Shown here piece by piece: positions 38,341-48,252 of a stretch of DNA of 64,000 nt. Numbering within the stretch: the stretch's first letter is position 1; each line of letters starts with the position of its first letter. The stretch is from Pseudomonas guariconensis (GTDB lineage: Bacteria > Pseudomonadota > Gammaproteobacteria > Pseudomonadales > Pseudomonadaceae). The DNA is taken from assembly GCF_900102675.1 (NCBI RefSeq), contig NZ_FMYX01000004.1, positions 62,001-126,000 on the forward strand. The letters run 5' to 3'. Position numbers and translations under genes: made by a program. The notes under the pieces were generated by a model. That model ran no database searches. It was not told the DNA's origin and was given only the letters and a program-made list of their open reading frames with translations.

Positions 38341-39288
38341 GTGAGCCAGCCTACGCCAGCCGTGCGTACCTTCCAAGACCTCATCCTCGCCCTGCAGCAA
38401 TACTGGGCGGAGCAAGGTTGTGTGGTGCTTCAGCCCTACGATATGGAAGTAGGCGCCGGCACTTTCCATACCGCCACTTTCCTGCGCGCCGTCGGCCCGG
38501 AAACCTGGAACGCCGCCTATGTGCAGCCTAGCCGTCGCCCAACCGACGGACGGTATGGCGAAAACCCCAACCGCCTGCAGCACTACTACCAGTTCCAGGT
38601 GGTGCTCAAGCCGAACCCGGCCAACTTCCAGGAGCTGTACCTCGGCTCGCTGAAGGCGATCGGCCTGGACCCGCTGGTCCACGACATCCGTTTCGTCGAA
38701 GACAACTGGGAATCGCCGACCCTCGGCGCCTGGGGCCTGGGTTGGGAAATCTGGCTCAACGGCATGGAAGTGACCCAGTTCACCTACTTCCAGCAGGTCG
38801 GTGGCATCGAGTGCTTCCCCGTTACCGGTGAAATCACCTATGGCCTGGAGCGTCTGGCCATGTACATCCAGGGCGTGGACTCGGTCTATGACCTGGTCTG
38901 GGCCGACGGCCCGTTCGGCAAGGTCACCTATGGCGACGTGTTCCACCAGAACGAAGTGGAGCAGTCGACTTACAACTTCGAGCACGCCAACGTCGAGAAA
39001 CTGTTCGAGCTGTTCGACTTCTACGAAAGCGAAGCCAACCGCCTGATCAAGCTGGACCTGCCGCTGCCGACCTACGAAATGGTCCTGAAGGCGTCCCACA
39101 CCTTCAACCTGCTCGACGCCCGCCGCGCCATCTCGGTGACCGAGCGTCAGCGCTACATCCTGCGCGTGCGTACCCTGGCCCGGGACGTGGCGCAAAGCTA
39201 TCTGCAAGCCCGCGCACGCCTGGGCTTCCCGATGGCGACCCCTGAACTGCGTGACGAAGTGTTGGCTAAGCTGGAGGCTGCACAATGA
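38341..39288 (+). CDS. glyQ: Glycyl-tRNA synthetase alpha subunit
   Basis: Catalytic subunit of the tetrameric class II synthetase. The 315-residue protein has [25 protein letters not shown] and [13 protein letters not shown], with [19 protein letters not shown]. The GTG at 38341 gives the family N-terminus ([11 protein letters not shown]); another GTG three codons upstream is possible. A TATACT hexamer at 38294 may be the -10 box. It overlaps glyS by four bases. Confidence 0.97.
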   Translation: MSQPTPAVRTFQDLILALQQYWAEQGCVVLQPYDMEVGAGTFHTATFLRAVGPETWNAAYVQPSRRPTDGRYGENPNRLQHYYQFQVVLKPNPANFQELYLGSLKAIGLDPLVHDIRFVEDNWESPTLGAWGLGWEIWLNGMEVTQFTYFQQVGGIECFPVTGEITYGLERLAMYIQGVDSVYDLVWADGPFGKVTYGDVFHQNEVEQSTYNFEHANVEKLFELFDFYESEANRLIKLDLPLPTYEMVLKASHTFNLLDARRAISVTERQRYILRVRTLARDVAQSYLQARARLGFPMATPELRDEVLAKLEAAQ

Positions 39289-41339
39289 GTGCTCAAGATT
39301 TTCTGGTCGAACTGGGCACCGAAGAGCTGCCACCGAAGGCCCTCGCCAGCCTCGGCGACGCCTTCCTGGCCGGCATCGAGAAAGGCCTGCAGGCCGCCGG
39401 CCTGAACTACACCGGCAAGCAGGTCTATGCTGCCCCGCGCCGTCTGGCCGTGCTGATCCGCCAGCTGGACGTGCAGCAGCCTGACCGCAGCATCAACATC
39501 GACGGTCCGCCCCGCCAGGCCGCCTTCGACGCCGAGGGCAACCCGACCCAGGCCGCCCTGGGCTTCGCCAAGAAATGCGGCGTCGACCTGGCCGAGATCG
39601 ACCAGAGCGGTGCCAAGCTGCGCTTCTCGCAGCACATTCCAGGCAAGGCCACCGCCAGCCTGCTGCCAACCATTGTCGAAGACTCGCTCAACGATCTGCC
39701 GATCCCCAAGCGCATGCACTGGGGCGCCAGCCGTGAAGAGTTCGTGCGTCCGACCCAGTGGTTGGTGATGCTGCTCGGTGACCAGGTCGTCGAATGCACC
39801 CTCCTGGCCCAGAAAGCCGGTCGCGAATCCCGTGGCCACCGCTTCCACCACCCGGAAAACGTGGTCATCACCACCCCGGCCAACTACGTCGAAGACCTGC
39901 GCAAGGCCTACGTGCTGGCCGACTTCGCCGAGCGTCGCGAGCTGATCGCCAAGCGCACCGCGGAGCTGGCGATGCAGCAGGAAGGCACAGCTGTCGTGCC
40001 GCCGGCGCTGCTGGACGAAGTGACCGCTCTGGTCGAATGGCCTGTGCCGCTGGTGTGCTCCTTCGAGGAGCGTTTCCTGGAGGTGCCGCAGGAAGCCTTG
40101 ATCACCACCATGCAGGACAACCAGAAGTACTTCTGCCTGTTGGACAGCGAAGGCAAGCTGCTGCCGCGCTTCATCACCGTGGCCAACGTCGAGAGCCGTG
40201 ATCCGAAGCAGATCGTGCTGGGCAACGAGAAGGTCGTGCGTCCGCGCCTGACCGACGCCGAGTTCTTCTTCAAGCAGGACAAGAAACAGCCGCTGGAAAC
40301 CTTCAACGAGCGCCTGAAGAACGTGGTCTTCCAGGCTCAGCTGGGCACTGTCTACGACAAGGCCGAGCGCGTTTCCAAGCTAGCTGCGTTCATCGCTCCG
40401 CTGATTGGCGGCAATGCCCAGCGCGCAGGCCGCGCAGGCCTGCTGTCCAAGTGCGACCTGGCCACCGAGATGGTCGGCGAATTCCCTGAGATGCAAGGCG
40501 TTGCCGGCTACTACTACGCCCAGAACGATGGCGAGCCGGAAGACGTGGCCCTGGCGCTGAACGAGCAGTACATGCCGCGCGGTGCTGGCGCCGAGCTGCC
40601 GCAGACCCTGACCGGTGCCGCCGTGGCCATCGCCGACAAGCTCGACACCTTGGTCGGCATCTTCGGCATCGGCATGCTGCCGACCGGCAGCAAGGACCCC
40701 TACGCGCTGCGCCGCGCCGCCCTGGGCGTGCTGCGCATCCTGATCGAGAAGCAGCTGGACCTGGATTTGACCACCGCGGTCGAATTCGCCGTCAAGCAGT
40801 ACGGTGCCAAGGTCAAGGCCGCCGGCCTGTCCGAGCAGGTGCTGGAGTTCATCTTCGACCGCCTGCGCGCGCGCTACGAAGACGAAGGCATCGACGTCGC
40901 CACCTACCTCTCGGTGCGTGCCCTCAAGCCGGGCTCTGCCCTGGACTTCGATCAGCGCGTGCAGGCCGTGCAGGCCTTCCGCAAGCTGCCTGAAGCCGAA
41001 GCCCTGGCCGCGGTGAACAAGCGCGTGTCGAACCTGCTGAGCAAAGCCGAAGGCGCCATCGCCGAGCACGTCGAGCCCAAGTACTTCGACAATGCCAACG
41101 AGTTCTCCCTGTATTCGGCCATCCAGCAGGCCGACCAAGCCGTGCAACCGATGGCTGCCGCGCGTCAGTACAGCGAGTCGCTGGCCCGCCTGGCCGCCCT
41201 GCGTGATCCGGTCGACGCCTTCTTCGAGGCGGTGATGGTCAACGCCGAAGATGCCAAGGTCCGCGCCAACCGTTATGCCCTGCTCAGCCGCCTGCGCGGC
41301 CTGTTCCTGGGCGTGGCCGACATCTCGCTGCTGGGGTAA
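39285..41339 (+). CDS. glyS: Glycyl-tRNA synthetase beta subunit
   Basis: The tRNA-binding partner of GlyQ. The 684-residue protein opens with [16 protein letters not shown], carries the HD-like segment typical of GlyS, and ends in an anticodon-binding helical domain with [22 protein letters not shown]. The start overlaps the glyQ stop (ATGA) and gmhB follows three bases after its stop. Confidence 0.97.
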   Translation: MSAQDFLVELGTEELPPKALASLGDAFLAGIEKGLQAAGLNYTGKQVYAAPRRLAVLIRQLDVQQPDRSINIDGPPRQAAFDAEGNPTQAALGFAKKCGVDLAEIDQSGAKLRFSQHIPGKATASLLPTIVEDSLNDLPIPKRMHWGASREEFVRPTQWLVMLLGDQVVECTLLAQKAGRESRGHRFHHPENVVITTPANYVEDLRKAYVLADFAERRELIAKRTAELAMQQEGTAVVPPALLDEVTALVEWPVPLVCSFEERFLEVPQEALITTMQDNQKYFCLLDSEGKLLPRFITVANVESRDPKQIVLGNEKVVRPRLTDAEFFFKQDKKQPLETFNERLKNVVFQAQLGTVYDKAERVSKLAAFIAPLIGGNAQRAGRAGLLSKCDLATEMVGEFPEMQGVAGYYYAQNDGEPEDVALALNEQYMPRGAGAELPQTLTGAAVAIADKLDTLVGIFGIGMLPTGSKDPYALRRAALGVLRILIEKQLDLDLTTAVEFAVKQYGAKVKAAGLSEQVLEFIFDRLRARYEDEGIDVATYLSVRALKPGSALDFDQRVQAVQAFRKLPEAEALAAVNKRVSNLLSKAEGAIAEHVEPKYFDNANEFSLYSAIQQADQAVQPMAAARQYSESLARLAALRDPVDAFFEAVMVNAEDAKVRANRYALLSRLRGLFLGVADISLLG

Positions 41340-41342
41340 GCC

Positions 41343-41870
41343 TTGAAACTGCTGATTCTTGATCGAGACGGAGTGATCAACCACGACTCCGACGCCTACA
41401 TCAAGTCGCTGGATGAATGGATTCCCATTCCGGGCTCGATCGAGGCCATCGCGCAGTTGAGCAAGGCGGGCTGGACGGTGGCCGTGGCCACCAACCAGTC
41501 CGGCATCGCCCGCGGCTATTATCCGCTGGCGACCCTGGAGGCCATGCATGCACGCCTGCGCGCGCTAGTGGCCGAGCAAGGGGGAGAGGTGGGTTACATC
41601 GTGCATTGCCCGCACGGCCCGGACGACGGTTGCGATTGCCGCAAACCCAAGCCTGGCATGCTGCGGGCGATTGCCGAGCATTATCAGGTCGATCTGGCTG
41701 GCGTCTGGTTTGTCGGCGACAGCAAAGGTGACCTGGAGGCCGCCCTGGCCGTCGATGCACAACCTGTGCTGGTGAAGACCGGCAAAGGACAAAGGACGCT
41801 GGAAAAAGGCGTTCCGCAAAACACTTTGATTTTCGACGATCTGGCAGCCATCGCCAGAGAACTAATTTAA
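41343..41870 (+). CDS. gmhB: D-glycero-beta-D-manno-heptose-1,7-bisphosphate 7-phosphatase
   Basis: Makes heptose 1-phosphate for the inner core of lipopolysaccharide. The 175-residue HAD phosphatase has LILDRDGVINHDSDAYIK, TNQSGIARGYY, and the zinc loop CPHGPDDGCDCRKPKPGM characteristic of GmhB. It starts with the rare codon TTG at 41343, three bases after glyS, so it probably relies on glyS translation. Confidence 0.94.
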   Translation: MKLLILDRDGVINHDSDAYIKSLDEWIPIPGSIEAIAQLSKAGWTVAVATNQSGIARGYYPLATLEAMHARLRALVAEQGGEVGYIVHCPHGPDDGCDCRKPKPGMLRAIAEHYQVDLAGVWFVGDSKGDLEAALAVDAQPVLVKTGKGQRTLEKGVPQNTLIFDDLAAIARELI

Positions 41871-41872
41871 GT

Positions 41873-41898
41873 AGTGCGCCCGCTGTGGCGCACTTTTC
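41873..41898 (+). terminator. Terminator after gmhB
   Basis: AGTGCGCC and GGCGCACT pair around a six-base loop and are followed by TTTTCC, right after the gmhB stop codon. It separates glyQ-glyS-gmhB from the acyltransferase gene. Confidence 0.7.
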
Positions 41899-41934
41899 CT
41901 TAGGCGGGCAGGCCCCGCAACGGTACATGCCACT

Positions 41935-42705
41935 ATGTCGATCCTGCAGGCGATCAGAATCTTTCTTTTTTACCTGCTGTTGGGCACCAGTTCGCTGCTG
42001 TGGTGCTCGCTGAGTTTCTTCGTCGCACCGTTTCTGCCGTTCCACAAGCGCTACCGGTTCATCAATGTTTACTGGTGCCGCTGCGCCGTATTCCTGGCAC
42101 GGGTGATCTTGGGCATTCGCTACAAGGTCACCGGCGCCGAGAATGTGCCCAAGGAGCCCTGCGTGATTCTGTCCAACCACCAGAGCACTTGGGAGACGTT
42201 CTTCCTGTCTGCCTATTTTTCGCCGCTGAGCCAGGTGCTCAAGCGTGAGCTGCTGTACGTGCCGTTCTTTGGTTGGGCAATGGCGATGCTTCGCCCGATC
42301 GCCATCGACCGGAAAAACCCAAAGGAGGCCCTGCGCCAAGTCGCCAGCAAGGGCGACGAGCTGCTCAAGCAGGGCGTGTGGGTACTGATTTTCCCCGAGG
42401 GCACTCGGGTCCCCCACGGACAGATCGGAAAGTTTTCCCGAGGCGGTACCGCCCTGGCGGTGAATGCCGGGCTGCCGGTGCTGCCGATCGCGCACAATGC
42501 AGGCAAGTTCTGGCCACGTGAAGGTTGGGGCAAGCGCCCGGGGACCATCGAAGTGGTGATCGGCGAGCCGATGTACCCGGTGGGCACTGGCCCGCGGGCG
42601 ATCGCAGAGCTCAACGACCGCGCCCAGGCCTGGAACGAGGCGGCACAGCGGGCCATGGGATCGCTGCCGCCGGTGGCGGAAAGCCAGGCGGAACACAATG
42701 TTTGA
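41935..42705 (+). CDS. 1-acyl-sn-glycerol-3-phosphate acyltransferase
   Basis: A 256-residue PlsC-family inner-membrane enzyme that makes phosphatidate from lysophosphatidate. An N-terminal hydrophobic helix precedes the catalytic LSNHQSTWETFF (HxxxxE), and the acceptor motif is FPEGTRVPHGQIGKFSRGG. Pseudomonads have more than one PlsC-like protein, so the cellular share of this one is unknown. It is the last gene of the rightward envelope-related group. Confidence 0.9.
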   Translation: MSILQAIRIFLFYLLLGTSSLLWCSLSFFVAPFLPFHKRYRFINVYWCRCAVFLARVILGIRYKVTGAENVPKEPCVILSNHQSTWETFFLSAYFSPLSQVLKRELLYVPFFGWAMAMLRPIAIDRKNPKEALRQVASKGDELLKQGVWVLIFPEGTRVPHGQIGKFSRGGTALAVNAGLPVLPIAHNAGKFWPREGWGKRPGTIEVVIGEPMYPVGTGPRAIAELNDRAQAWNEAAQRAMGSLPPVAESQAEHNV

Positions 42706-42833
42706 CGATCTGTGGATAACTTGTGAGCAAGTTTTGGATCATTACCTTGAAATGCTACTTAAGTGATTGATTTAAAAGCTTATTTCTTTGTATGACCTTT
42801 TCTTGGAAATCGTGCATAAGTTTTTTCGCAGCA

Positions 42834-42866
42834 TAAAAAAACCGGCTTTTACGCCGGTTTTTTTAT
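42834..42866. terminator. Bidirectional terminator between acyltransferase and MFS genes
   Basis: A run of A, ACCGGC, loop TTTTAC, GCCGGT and a run of T: a symmetrical stem with A and T tracts on the two sides, usable from both strands. It lies between two convergent genes in the AT-rich gap 42706-42954, which also holds a DnaA-box match at 42711. Confidence 0.85.
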
Positions 42867-42895
42867 GTCCGCAGCACCGCTGATAGCGTGAAGAC

Positions 42896-42925
42896 TTGCG
42901 GGAGCGGATAAACCCGCTCCCGCAA
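42896..42925. repeat. REP-type hairpin
   Basis: TTGCGGGAGCGG and CCGCTCCCGCAA flank ATAAAC, a strong REP-like inverted repeat close to the stop codon of the MFS gene. Confidence 0.65.
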
Positions 42926-42954
42926 AATACCCTGCGCGCGACCAAGGCCAGGCA

Positions 42955-44577
42955 CTAGACCTTGTCGATATCCACATCCTTGGTCTCTTTCAGGCAGAAC
43001 AACCCCACCACCAGACTCACCCCGGTAATCAGCACCGGGTACCACAGCCCATAGAAGATATCCCCGGTGTACACCACCAAGGCGAACGACACGGTCGGCA
43101 GGAAGCCACCGAACCAGCCATTGCCAATGTGATACGGCAGGGACATGGAGGTGTAGCGGATGCGGGTCGGGAACAGCTCGACCATTACTGCCGCCAAAGG
43201 CCCATAGGTCATGGTGGCAATCAGGATCATGGCGACGATCAGCACCACCACCATCACCTGGTTGACGCTCGCGGGATCCGCCTTGGCCGGGTAGCCAGCC
43301 TGCTCGATGGCCGAGCGCATGGCCGCCTCGTCAAACCCATCGATGCGCTGCTCGCCGATGGAGACCTGCACCGCAGATCCCGCTGGCGCATCCAACGAGC
43401 TGTACGGCAGGCCTTGTTTGACCAGGAACGTCTTGACCTTGTCGCAAGGGCTGTCGAAACGAGCCTTGCCCACCGGGTCGAACTGGAATGTGCAGCCTTG
43501 TGGATCGGCCGTAACGACGATCGGCGCCTGCCGGCTGGCCGCGTCGATCTGTGGGTTGGCGTAGTGGCTCAGCGCCTTGAACATCGGGAAGTACAGCACC
43601 GTGGCCAGTAGCAGGCCGATCATCAGGATCGGCTTACGCCCCACTCGGTCGGACAACCAGCCGAAGAACACGAAGAACGGCGCACCAATCACCACGCTGA
43701 TGATCAGCAGGGTATTGGCCTGGGCCGGGTCCATCTTGAGCATCTGGGTCAGGAAGAACAGCACATAGAACTGCGCCGTGTAGAAGGTCACGGCCTGGCC
43801 GGCGTTGATACTGAACAGAGCGGTCAACACGACCTTGAGGTTCGGCCAGGAGGTGAAAGATTCGCGGATCGGCGATTTGCTGACCTTGCCTTGGGCCTTC
43901 ATCTTCACGAAGGCGGGCGACTCTTCCATGCTCATGCGGATCCACGTGGAGATCGCCAGCAAGAAGATCGACAACAGGAATGGCAACCGCCAGCCCCAAG
44001 CCTCGAATTGGTCACCACTGATGTAGCGGCTGCCCAGCACGACGACCAGCGAAAGCAGCAAACCAAGCGTTGCGGTGGACTGGATGAACCCGGTATGAAA
44101 ACCACGCTTGCCAGGCGGTGCGTGCTCGGCGACGTAGGTTGCTGCGCCGCCATACTCACCGCCCAGAGCCAGGCCCTGAAGCATGCGCAGCACCACCAAG
44201 ATGATGGGTGCGGCGATGCCGATGCTGGCATAGGTGGGCAATAGACCAACGGCGAAGGTCGACAGGCCCATCAGCACGATGGTCACCAGGAAGGTGTACT
44301 TACGCCCGATCATGTCACCCAGGCGGCCGAAGACCAGCGCGCCGAACGGGCGGACCAGAAAGCCGGCTGCAAAGGCCATAAGCGCGAAGATGAACGCCGT
44401 GGTGTCGTTGACCCCTGCAAAAAACTGCTTGCTGATCACCGCCGCCAATGCGCCATAGAGAAAAAAGTCATACCACTCGAACACCGTCCCGAGGGATGAC
44501 GCGAAAATGATCTTACGTTCCTCACGTCGGCTGACCGTGCTGGCAGCCGTACCTTGCTCTTGGATGTAATCCGACAT
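42955..44577 (-). CDS. MFS transporter of the metabolite:H+ symporter type
   Basis: A 540-residue inner-membrane transporter. SSLGTVFEWYDFFLYGALAA begins helix 1, GRLGDMIGRKYTF is the loop 2-3 signature, and GWLSDRVGRKPIL the matching loop 8-9. This is the ProP/ShiA-like family. It has an insert of roughly 100 residues between helices 9 and 10 (after LYFPMFKALSHYANPQ), predicted periplasmic, with two Cys (DPQGCTF and DSPCDKV). The substrate is unknown. ATG 44577 is chosen over an upstream in-frame codon. GMC oxidoreductase lies 96 bp upstream on the same strand, suggesting a shared operon. Confidence 0.9.
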   Translation of the reverse strand: MSDYIQEQGTAASTVSRREERKIIFASSLGTVFEWYDFFLYGALAAVISKQFFAGVNDTTAFIFALMAFAAGFLVRPFGALVFGRLGDMIGRKYTFLVTIVLMGLSTFAVGLLPTYASIGIAAPIILVVLRMLQGLALGGEYGGAATYVAEHAPPGKRGFHTGFIQSTATLGLLLSLVVVLGSRYISGDQFEAWGWRLPFLLSIFLLAISTWIRMSMEESPAFVKMKAQGKVSKSPIRESFTSWPNLKVVLTALFSINAGQAVTFYTAQFYVLFFLTQMLKMDPAQANTLLIISVVIGAPFFVFFGWLSDRVGRKPILMIGLLLATVLYFPMFKALSHYANPQIDAASRQAPIVVTADPQGCTFQFDPVGKARFDSPCDKVKTFLVKQGLPYSSLDAPAGSAVQVSIGEQRIDGFDEAAMRSAIEQAGYPAKADPASVNQVMVVVLIVAMILIATMTYGPLAAVMVELFPTRIRYTSMSLPYHIGNGWFGGFLPTVSFALVVYTGDIFYGLWYPVLITGVSLVVGLFCLKETKDVDIDKV

Positions 44578-44630
44578 CGTTGCTGTCCTCGGCCCGCAGG
44601 CCACAGTGATTATTGTTGTTTTCCACTGTC

Positions 44631-44654
44631 GGCGGCCTCTGACCGCAAGCCGCC
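44631..44654. other. Hairpin between GMC and MFS genes
   Basis: GGCGGC pairs with GCCGCC across a 12-base loop in the gap between two same-strand genes. There is no T-run; it may stabilise the upstream part of the transcript. Confidence 0.35.
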
Positions 44655-44673
44655 GGTGTTGCACGCACCCGGG

Positions 44674-46320
44674 TCAGGGCGTCGGTATCGCGGTGTCGCT
44701 GAGGTTGGTCTGGGTGAGAGCCCCCTTGAGGATCAGTTGCGCCGCCTTCTCGGCGATCATCAACGTGGGTGAGCAGGTATTGCCCGAAACGATCTGCGGC
44801 ATGATCGAGGCATCGGCTACCCGAAGGCCCGGCACGCCATGAACGCGCAGCTGGTTATCCACAACGTCCAGTGGGCCGCTGCCCATGCGGCAGGTGCCCA
44901 CGGGATGGAAGATAGTGGTGCCGATCTTGCCGGCAGCCTCGTGCAATTGTTGTTCAGTCTGCAGTGCCGGGCCTGGCAGGTACTCACGCGGATCGAATGC
45001 TGCCAGGGCAGGGGCCTGAACGATGCGCCGAGTGATGCGAATGGCATCGGCGGCGACTTTGAGGTCTTGCGGATCACTCAGGTAATTGGGATCGATCAAT
45101 GGCGCAGCAAGCATGTCCGCGCTGCGGATATCGATGCGCCCACGGCTGACCGGGCGCAGGTTGCAGACCGAGGCGGTGAACGCCGGGAAGCGGTGCAGCG
45201 GCTCGCCGAAGCGCTCCAGCGACAAGGGTTGTACGTGGTATTGCAGGTTGGCGGTGGCCTGCTCAGGGCCCGAACGTACGAAGGCACCCAGCTGGCTTGG
45301 CGCCATGGCCAACGGGCCACTGCGGTCATAGAGGTAGCGCAGGCCCATGCCCATCTTGCACCATAGACTGTTGGCCATCTGATTGAGCGTGCGGGTGTTG
45401 CGGATCTGGTAGATCAGGCGCAGTTGCAGGTGGTCCTGCAGGTTGCCGCCCACACCCGGCAGCTCATGACGAACCCCGATGCCCAACCCCTCGAGCAACT
45501 TGCGCGGCCCGATGCCAGAGCGCTGCAGGATGCCAGGCGAGCCGACCGAACCGGCGCACAGAATGATCTCCCGGCGCGCCTTGAATGCCTGCCAGGCCCC
45601 TTGCCAGCGGGCCTTGACCGCTGAGGCCCGAGCATTTTCGAGGATGATCTGGTCGACCGGAACACCGGTGAGCACCGTGAGGTTCGGACGCCCTTGCACC
45701 GGCCGGAGGAAGGCCTTGGAGGCGTTCCAACGCACACCGCTGCGTTGATTGACCTGAAAGTATCCACAACCTGCGTTGTCGCCGGTATTGAAATCCGCCA
45801 CCTTGGCGATGCCGCTCTGCTCGGCCGCATCGCGGAAGGCATCGAGGATCGGCCAGCTGTAGCGCTGCTGTTCGACACGCCATTCGCCCTCGGCGCCATG
45901 GCTGTCGCTGGCACCGGCGAAGTGACACTCGCTGGCCTTGAACAACGGCAACACATCCTTCCACGCCCAGCCGTCATTGCCTTGTTCGGCCCAGCGGTCG
46001 TAGTCGGCTGCCTGGCCGCGCATGTAGATCATCCCGTTGATCGAGGAGCACCCACCCAACACCTTGCCCCGGGGATACCCCAGGCTGCGACCACCCAAGC
46101 CTGGCTGCGCCTCGGTCTTGAAGCACCAGTCGGTGCGTGGGTTGCCGATGCAGTAGAGGTAACCGACGGGAATGTGAATCCAGGGGTAGTTGTCGCGGCC
46201 ACCCGCTTCGAGCAGCAGCACGCGGCAGGACGGGTCGGCGGACAAGCGGTTGGCCAGCAAGCAACCGGCTGGACCGGCACCGACGACCACATAGTCGAAG
46301 ACTGAATCGGCTGATGGCAT
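44674..46320 (-). CDS. GMC-family FAD-dependent alcohol/choline-dehydrogenase-like oxidoreductase
   Basis: A 548-residue flavoprotein. The FAD-binding loop is VVVGAGPAGCLLANRLS, GMC signature 1 is around YPRGKVLGGCSSINGMIYMRG, signature 2 is GSVGSPGILQRSGIGP, and the catalytic His is in HPVGTCRMG, with the second in SGNTCSPTLMIAEKAA near the end. The substrate is an alcohol, possibly long-chain or polyethylene-glycol type, but sequence alone does not decide. It is divergent from a LysR gene and precedes the MFS gene on the same strand. Confidence 0.9.
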   Translation of the reverse strand: MPSADSVFDYVVVGAGPAGCLLANRLSADPSCRVLLLEAGGRDNYPWIHIPVGYLYCIGNPRTDWCFKTEAQPGLGGRSLGYPRGKVLGGCSSINGMIYMRGQAADYDRWAEQGNDGWAWKDVLPLFKASECHFAGASDSHGAEGEWRVEQQRYSWPILDAFRDAAEQSGIAKVADFNTGDNAGCGYFQVNQRSGVRWNASKAFLRPVQGRPNLTVLTGVPVDQIILENARASAVKARWQGAWQAFKARREIILCAGSVGSPGILQRSGIGPRKLLEGLGIGVRHELPGVGGNLQDHLQLRLIYQIRNTRTLNQMANSLWCKMGMGLRYLYDRSGPLAMAPSQLGAFVRSGPEQATANLQYHVQPLSLERFGEPLHRFPAFTASVCNLRPVSRGRIDIRSADMLAAPLIDPNYLSDPQDLKVAADAIRITRRIVQAPALAAFDPREYLPGPALQTEQQLHEAAGKIGTTIFHPVGTCRMGSGPLDVVDNQLRVHGVPGLRVADASIMPQIVSGNTCSPTLMIAEKAAQLILKGALTQTNLSDTAIPTP

Positions 46321-46438
46321 GTGAAACCTCGCGCCTGATTTTTATTCTTGTCCCTGACCATCTTATTGATTAATTTCGAGGACGAAACACGAGATTTCGC
46401 GCAGCCGCTGTGCGTTTTAGCACAGCGCTATACCTGAG

Positions 46439-46533
46439 CCGGCCCTTCGCGGGTAAACCCGCTCCCATAGGTTATCGCCGAACTCAGGATCGGCGGAGAA
46501 CCTGTCGGAGCGGGTTTACCCGCGAAAGGGCCA
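46439..46533. repeat. Inverted pair of full-length REP elements
   Basis: Two REP units of about 33 bp face each other, 29 bp apart. The first contains CCCTTCGCGGGTAAACCCGC, the second GCGGGTTTACCCGCGAAAGG. They lie between the divergent GMC and LysR genes, an unusual site for a pair since most REPs lie between convergent or tandem genes. Confidence 0.85.
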
Positions 46534-46557
46534 GCGCGAACAGCCAAAAGGATCAGC

Positions 46558-47445
46558 ATGTTCGACTGGAACGATCTGCGGTTTTTCCTCGAGTTGCAGC
46601 GCAGCGGCCGTTTGCTCAGCGCCGCCAAACGCCTCAACACCACCCACAGCACCGTGGCTCGGCATATCGAGAGCATCGAGCAGAGCCTGGGTACTGCGCT
46701 GTTCGTCCAGCACGCTCAGGGTTATGAACTCACGCCGTCCGGACAGGCTCTGCTCAAGCATGCCGAAGCCATGGAGAATGTGGCCTTGCTCGCTCAGGAA
46801 GAGATCACCCAGGCCATCACGCCATTGGGCAAGATCCGACTGGGGGTCACCGAGGGCATCGGCATCATGTTCTTCACCCCACGTATGAACGCCCTGTTCG
46901 AGCGCTACCCGGGGCTGGAAGTGGAACTGGTGGCGGTGCCGCGGTTCGTCAGCATCCTCAACCGGGAAGCAGAGATCAGCATCCACCTGGAGCGACCCAG
47001 CGCAGACCTGCTGATCACTCGCAAACTCACCGACTACCGCCTGGCGCTGTACGCCAGCCAGGCGTACCTGGATCGGGCGCCGCCGCTGCGCAACCGTGAG
47101 GACCTGGCCCGGCATAGCTGGATCGGCTATGTCGACGATCTGCTGTTCAGCCAAGAGCTGCTGTTTCTCAACAGTTTCTGCCGGGCGCCCAACGTGGTGT
47201 TCCGAAGCACCAGCGTGATCGCCCAGCAGCATGCCGCACGCGCCGGGCTGGGCATTGCCGTGCTGCCCAATTACATGGCCCGCCATGACCCCTCGCTGGT
47301 GCGGGTGCTGCCCAGTGAAACCATCCAGCGCAGCTACTGGATCTGCACCCGACGGGAGCTACACAAGTCGGTGCGCCTGCGGGTGGTCTGGGACTACCTG
47401 CTGGCCTTGTGCAACGCGGAGCAGGACGAACTGCTAGCCGAGTAG
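46558..47445 (+). CDS. LysR-family transcriptional regulator
   Basis: A 295-residue LysR protein with helix-turn-helix FFLELQRSGRLLSAAKRLN, STVARHIESIEQSLG. The start MFDWNDLRFFLEL is typical of the subgroup with HS-TVAR in the recognition helix. It diverges from the GMC/MFS genes across a 237-bp gap with an inverted REP pair and is their likely regulator. Its last 12 bases overlap the convergent TauE gene. Confidence 0.88.
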   Translation: MFDWNDLRFFLELQRSGRLLSAAKRLNTTHSTVARHIESIEQSLGTALFVQHAQGYELTPSGQALLKHAEAMENVALLAQEEITQAITPLGKIRLGVTEGIGIMFFTPRMNALFERYPGLEVELVAVPRFVSILNREAEISIHLERPSADLLITRKLTDYRLALYASQAYLDRAPPLRNREDLARHSWIGYVDDLLFSQELLFLNSFCRAPNVVFRSTSVIAQQHAARAGLGIAVLPNYMARHDPSLVRVLPSETIQRSYWICTRRELHKSVRLRVVWDYLLALCNAEQDELLAE

Positions 47446-48252
47446 CGCCTTGCCCGCCAACAGCAATGCAGCGCCGATCCCCGTCACGGCAAATAACTGC
47501 TGCAGGCGTGGCCCGGCCAGCTTACTCGCCAGGGGCCGGGCCAGCAGCAGACCCAACACAGCCCCGACAGCAAACGGCGCGCCCACTGCCCAGTGCATGA
47601 CACCGGCCAGGCTGGCGCTGACCACGCTGCCTGTGGATACCAGGGCGATCACCGCCAGGGAAGTGGCAACGATGCTCTTCATGTCCAGGTTGGTGTAGCG
47701 GTTCAGGGCCGGAATGATGACGAAGCCGCCACCGACGCCCAGCAGGCCGGACAGCAGCCCAGACAGCACACCGGTAAACGCCAGCGCGCGAGCACAAGGC
47801 AGGGTCCAGCGTAAGCGCCCCTGCAACGGGTTGAGCACGCAGGGCATGATCTGGCGCTCACCGCAGGCCGGTTTGCCGCGCAGTTCACGGCCGGCTCTGC
47901 GCCAAATGCGCTGGCAGGCATAGACCAACACGCCAGCGAACACCAACGCCAATGGCGTATTGGGCAGACGGTGCGCCAGCATCAGGCCGAGCGGTGCCGC
48001 GATGACCCCGAGGGCCGCGATGAACAACGCCGCACGGTAGCGCACCACCCCCTTGCGCAAACCCAGCACGGCGCCGACCCCGGCTGCCAACCCCACGGCG
48101 AGCAAGCCGATGGGCGCCGCTTCGACCATCGACAAACCGAGACCGAACACCAACAGGGGTACGGCAAGGATGCCCCCACCGGCACCAGTGAGTGCCAGCA
48201 CGGCCCCAATGATCGCGCCGAGCCCAGCTCCGATCAGTTGATGTTCGATCAC
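47434..48252 (-). CDS. TauE/SafE-family membrane exporter
   Basis: A 272-residue inner-membrane protein with two repeated halves: GAVLALTGAGGGILAVPLLVFGLGL and SGLLSGLLGVGGGFVIIPAL, the TauE/SafE marks. In this sulfide operon the likely cargo is sulfite or thiosulfate produced by persulfide oxidation. It starts with GTG at 48252, and GTGA overlaps the stop of the SQR gene, so it is coupled to it. Confidence 0.88.
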   Translation of the reverse strand: MIEHQLIGAGLGAIIGAVLALTGAGGGILAVPLLVFGLGLSMVEAAPIGLLAVGLAAGVGAVLGLRKGVVRYRAALFIAALGVIAAPLGLMLAHRLPNTPLALVFAGVLVYACQRIWRRAGRELRGKPACGERQIMPCVLNPLQGRLRWTLPCARALAFTGVLSGLLSGLLGVGGGFVIIPALNRYTNLDMKSIVATSLAVIALVSTGSVVSASLAGVMHWAVGAPFAVGAVLGLLLARPLASKLAGPRLQQLFAVTGIGAALLLAGKALLG

